Source: Cenococcum geophilum 1.58
Lineage: Eukaryota > Ascomycota > Dothideomycetes > Gloniales > Gloniaceae
Direction: 5' to 3'
NCBI GenBank assembly: GCA_001692895.1
Contig: KV748211.1
Span: forward strand, 62,001 to 126,000
DNA length: 64,000 nucleotides
This document shows positions 59,786 through 64,000 of this stretch, one piece after another; position 1 is the stretch's first letter; the number at the start of each line of letters is the position of its first letter. Made by a program: the position numbers and the translations under genes. The notes under the pieces were generated by a model. That model was not told where the DNA came from and ran no database searches. It was given only the letters and a program-made list of their open reading frames with translations.

Positions 59786-62700
59786 GTATAAGTATCTAGG
59801 CTCTTCTAGCGCTAATATATAACACAACTCTCTTAATATACTTAGTAAAATTTAAATACTTAAAAAATAGAAGGAAGTATAAATCCTTATAGACAGCGGA
59901 GCTATTAGTATAGGCTTTATTAATATAAACTACGCAAAAACTTAATACCTAAATTTAAAGAAACTTAATAAGCCCTAAGGCCTATAAGGCTTTAACGGCA
60001 AACCCTTAATATATAGTAAACTAATACACTACGCTCTTATAAAATTGCGGATAGGCGAACACCTTAAATACATTTCCCTATTTATAATACTGTTAAAGCA
60101 TTATAAGGTAATACTTAGATATAGATAGCTAAAACAACATAACCCTTTAATTAGCTAGATTAAAGAAACACTAAAGTTCCATACAACCTACTACCGAAGT
60201 TATTACTTAAAAAACCATTTACCTTACAAATATATATACAACTATTCGAATTTAGAATAATATAAATTACCTTTGCTATAAACCTTAAACTAATATAATA
60301 AAGCCACAACTACCAATTATAGTAAAGAATGTAAAGATATTATATTAAAACCTCTTAAAATTCGTATAATATAGGCTGCGCCCTTTATCTTATTAGCAAG
60401 AAAACAAGACCATAAAATCTTTACTATAACGATAAAAGATATTAAGAAAGCGTTAGAACCAAAACAATATATTAACCCTTAACCTCTTATACCTAAAGAG
60501 TATTATAATCTAATTAATAAGTTTAAAAAACAATTTATAAACTAACTACCTCTACACCGAGATAAGTATAATTTTAAGATAGAACTTAAGCCTAGTATAA
60601 TACCAAAGTTCGGTCCGCTATATGGTATATTATAAAAAGAACTGCTTATAATGCAATAATACCTTAATAAATATCTAGAAAAAGGATTTATTCGCCCTAG
60701 TTAATCTCTATTCGCCTTACTTATACTATTTATTAAAAAGCTAGGAGGAGGCTTAAGATTCTATATTGATTATTAAGCCCTAAATACAATTACAATTTAA
60801 AACTAATATCCAATTCCCCTAATTTAAGAGACGCTTAACTATTTAGCGAAAGTATAGTACTTTACGAAGCTTAATATAGTCGCCGCCTTTAATTTAATTT
60901 ATATATATAAAGGAGATAAGAAATATATAGCTTTTCGTATATAATAGGGACTATTTAAATACCTAGTAATACCATTTAGCGTAAAGAACGGTCCTGGTAT
61001 GTTTTAGCAATATATTAATAATATACTTTATAAATTCCTTAATATATTTATTACTGTGTATATTAATAATATCTTAATCTACTTGTCCTCGCTTTCTAAG
61101 TATTAGAAATATATTAGAATAGTCCTTAAACGCCTATAAGATGCGGGCTTATAATGCGATATTAAGAAATGCAAGTTTCACGTATTAGAAGTTATATACT
61201 TAGGCTTAATTATATCCCGTAACAGAATTAAAATAAACCCTAAGAAAATCGCTACGATTGTGAACTAGGGAAGCCTTAGCAATATATAAGATATTTAAGG
61301 ATTTCTAGGATTTGTAAACTTCTATTAACGATTTATTAACTGCTTCTTAGAAATTACCTAGCTATTAGTAAACCTAATAAAAAAGAATATAAAATTTAAA
61401 TGGACCGCTAGATATAAATAAGCTTTTAATAACTTAAAATATCGCTTTATAACTACTCCAATCCTTACCTACTTTAACCCTAACATTAAATGTATTATTA
61501 AAATAGACTCGTCCAATTATACACTAGGGGGAGTATTATCGCAATACAATAAGAACGGCGAGCTACGTCTAGTAGCCTTTCTCTCCTAGAAACTCGCCCC
61601 TACTAAATTAAACTATAAGATATATAATAAGGAACTACTTGCGATTATTAGATGCTTTAAACAATAGCGTTCTAAGCTTAAAGGATTGTTATTCCTAATA
61701 TACGTATTAATGGACTATAAGAACCTATAGTACTTTATAACTATAAAGCAATTAACGCAGCACTAAATTCGTTAGGCCGAATACCTCTTATAATTTAACT
61801 TTAAGATTATATACTAACTGGGTAAACTTAATTAGAAGCCTAACGTATTAATATAATAATTATAGGACTTACCTACAAATGCTTTAGATAAACGGATTAT
61901 AAATTAATTACGGATCTTATTACCCCCTAAACATTTTTAAAAAACTATATCCTATATTCCTAGATATAGAACTTAATAAAAATAAATTAGAAGTTAATAA
62001 ATAGGAAATAGAAATTAATAAGCTAATGGAATATAAATATAAGAATAATATATAGATAATAGATATAATAAAAGCGATTTAAATAGGAAAACGACAGCAT
62101 AAGGATATTATACTCGCTAAATACGAAATTTAAAATAATTGATTGTACTATTAATAAAAGATAGTAGTTCTAAATTCCAAACCTTTACAATTTAAGATAC
62201 TTAATTTCATATACAACTTCCCTATAGTAGGGCATCGTAGCTATATAAAGACTTATAAGATTATTTAATAAGTATATTATTAGCCTATAATATATAACTA
62301 TGTATAAAAATACATTTAAGTATATAGGATGTGTATATATAGAAAAACCTCTTATATAAAGAAGTAAGGAGTACTTTAACTACTACCAATCCCAATGCAA
62401 AGATAGCGCGATATCTTAATTAACTTTATAGTCGACTTGCCTAATAGTAACGGGTTCACAAATATTATAGTAGTTATTAACCATTTTATAAAAATGAGAC
62501 ATATAATACCTATAGACTTAATTAACGCAATATTAGTAGCCAAATATTTCGTTAAGCACGTCTTTAAGCTATACGGACTTTCTAACTTAATAATATCCAA
62601 CTATAGAAGTTAGTTTATTTTAGGCTTCTAGCAAGCAAATAAAAAAATAATTAAGTATTTAAATACAACTCTTGACTATATTTTATCTAGAAATAAATAG

Positions 62701-63674
62701 TTAAACTAAAATTGTAAACGCGATTATAGAATAATACCTATAAATATACTGCTCCTACCTATAAGACGACTGGGAAAAATAGCTGCCTTTAGCTAAGTTT
62801 ACTACAAATAATACAATAAATATATTAATAGGCGTAACGCTGTTCTACGCGACCTATAAATAAGACCCTTAACTTAGATTTAAACTATAACCCGAAATTA
62901 ATATAATAGGACCTATAATTAAACGGATCCAGTTAATTAACGCGTATAACTTCACCAATTAAATAAAGCAATTGATGGAACTATTATAAAGTAAATTAAT
63001 AAACGCTTAAATAGTATAGGAATGGCATATAAATAAAGAACAAGCTCCTGTATAGGACTTTAAGAAAGGTAATATAGCTTACCTAAATACACGAAATATA
63101 CGGACTTAACGGCCCTTAAAGAAACTTAATTAGAAGTTTATGGGCCTATACTAAATTAAGAAGAAACTAAGCCCATACGCCTATAAGCTTAAATGCTAAC
63201 TAAGATAAAAATACACTTAGCGTTTTACGTAAGCTTATTATAACCTTTAAAAGATAATCCTATAACTCGCGAAGTGCTACTACTACCTCCTATAATTGTT
63301 AACAACGGTAACGGTTCTTACTTTATTAACTTAATTAATAATATATAATAGAAAATACGATCTAAACGATTTAAACTTCTTGTTAAGTGGGAAGGATATA
63401 AAATATAAACTTGGGAAACCTATAACTGGATTAAGGCTAATACGCCTTCTTTAGTAAAAGAGTTCTATAAGGACTATCCTTTATAGCCTACTCTAGCTAG
63501 ATAAATACGATATAAAGGCAAATAACTACTACCTAATATAAAGACACGAAATACAATAGTAGGAAACTTAAAATTAAAAAAAAACTTAAACTCTATTATA
63601 ACGCTTATAAGGCAATAAGGTATAAATTCTTAACTAAATTAAATTGTTTTAGACCTTTAACTAAAGGGGGGGGG

Positions 63675-64000
63675 TACTATAATAGGACTAGCCCAGTTAT
63701 AGTAGGAATATCTTAGTAAAACACTTAATAGATAAATTCTAACGCTTTAATTAAATTCTGCCAAATTCTACTAAGTTAATTAAATTCTGCTAAATTCCGC
63801 CAACTTAATTAAATTCTACTAAATTCTACTAATATAATAGAATTTAGTCGAAACCTATTAAAACCTATATGCGCTTATACCTACGCATCTACTGCTAAGA
63901 CTCCTAAATATTTAGTTATAAGCTTCCTATATTCCTTTCTCTTCTTTATATAATATCTTATTCTCTATAAGAGCTATATACCCTTAAGTTTAGATAGAAT
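63675..64000 (+). repeat. Right LTR of Gypsy E (truncated by window)
   Basis: It begins TACTATAATAGGACTAGCCC directly after the polypurine tract and matches the LTR at 55704 to its last base in this window. Confidence 0.8.

Larger units (their letters stand above)
55704..64000 (+). mobile_element. Chromodomain Gypsy element E, right LTR cut by window end
   Basis: Fossil plus-strand Gypsy. The left LTR starts at about 55704 (TTATAACAGGACTAGCCCAG) and is at least 325 bp. The same sequence restarts at 63675 after a polypurine tract of nine G (63666-63674) and runs off the window. Internal parts: gag (about 56150-57315, continuing after D2), protease with an IDSGA box (about 59885-59905), reverse transcriptase (about 60500-61250), RNase H (about 61480-61800), integrase (about 62180-63100) and a C-terminal chromodomain (KLLVKWEGYKI, about 63378-63480). 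It is interrupted by D2. Broken many times, but in complete family order. Confidence 0.85.

Overview
The window looks like an AT-rich, repeat-silenced compartment of a filamentous ascomycete (Pezizomycotina) genome. The evidence is two HET-domain (heterokaryon incompatibility) genes, chromodomain Gypsy elements, a Fot1/pogo-type transposon, a Plavaka-type transposase, and the signature of repeat-induced point mutation (RIP). In-frame stops are almost all TAG or TAA, sitting where CAG, CAA or TGG would be expected. LTR pairs differ only by transitions, and TpA is very abundant. I see no intact protein-coding gene, tRNA, rRNA or CRISPR array. Everything recognisable is a relic.

Layout. 1-14 kb is a gene-relic zone: a foldback repeat (78-234), a HET gene relic (about 630-3409, +), a piggyBac transposase relic (about 4300-6440, +), an unidentified gene relic (about 7420-8430, +), and a long HET plus ankyrin-repeat gene (13509-9314, -). 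The two HET loci keep clearly higher GC than their surroundings. 14-64 kb is nested transposons. The oldest is a minus-strand Gypsy (F), with its 3' end near 15.0 kb and its pol at 52.4-55.7 kb. Gypsy A (15057-52401, +) inserted into F. A was then split by a giant TIR-bounded DNA transposon (G, 18770-49927). G was in turn hit by a pogo element (25644-27477), a second copy of the A family (B, 32886-39068, -) and a gag-only LTR element (D1, 45956-48108). A separate chromodomain Gypsy (E, from about 55704 past the window end, +) lies next to F and carries a second gag-only element (D2, 57321-59785, -).

Most interesting system: G. Its ends, TATCAGGA...GTTGTTGCAG and the reverse complement of TATTAGGA...GTTATTGCAG, match each other. 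Removing G from A leaves about 6185 bp, against 6183 bp for the uninterrupted copy B. Without its own later insertions G is about 21 kb. It carries a Plavaka-type transposase (-), at least three unidentified gene relics besides, and two copies of a unit made of a SNF2-like helicase gene followed by an array of about 75-bp tandem repeats. Its right end is a foldback with a complete inverted copy of the terminus. I read it as a giant cargo-carrying Plavaka element. The transposase and helicase assignments rest on motifs I can see. The role of the cargo is unknown.
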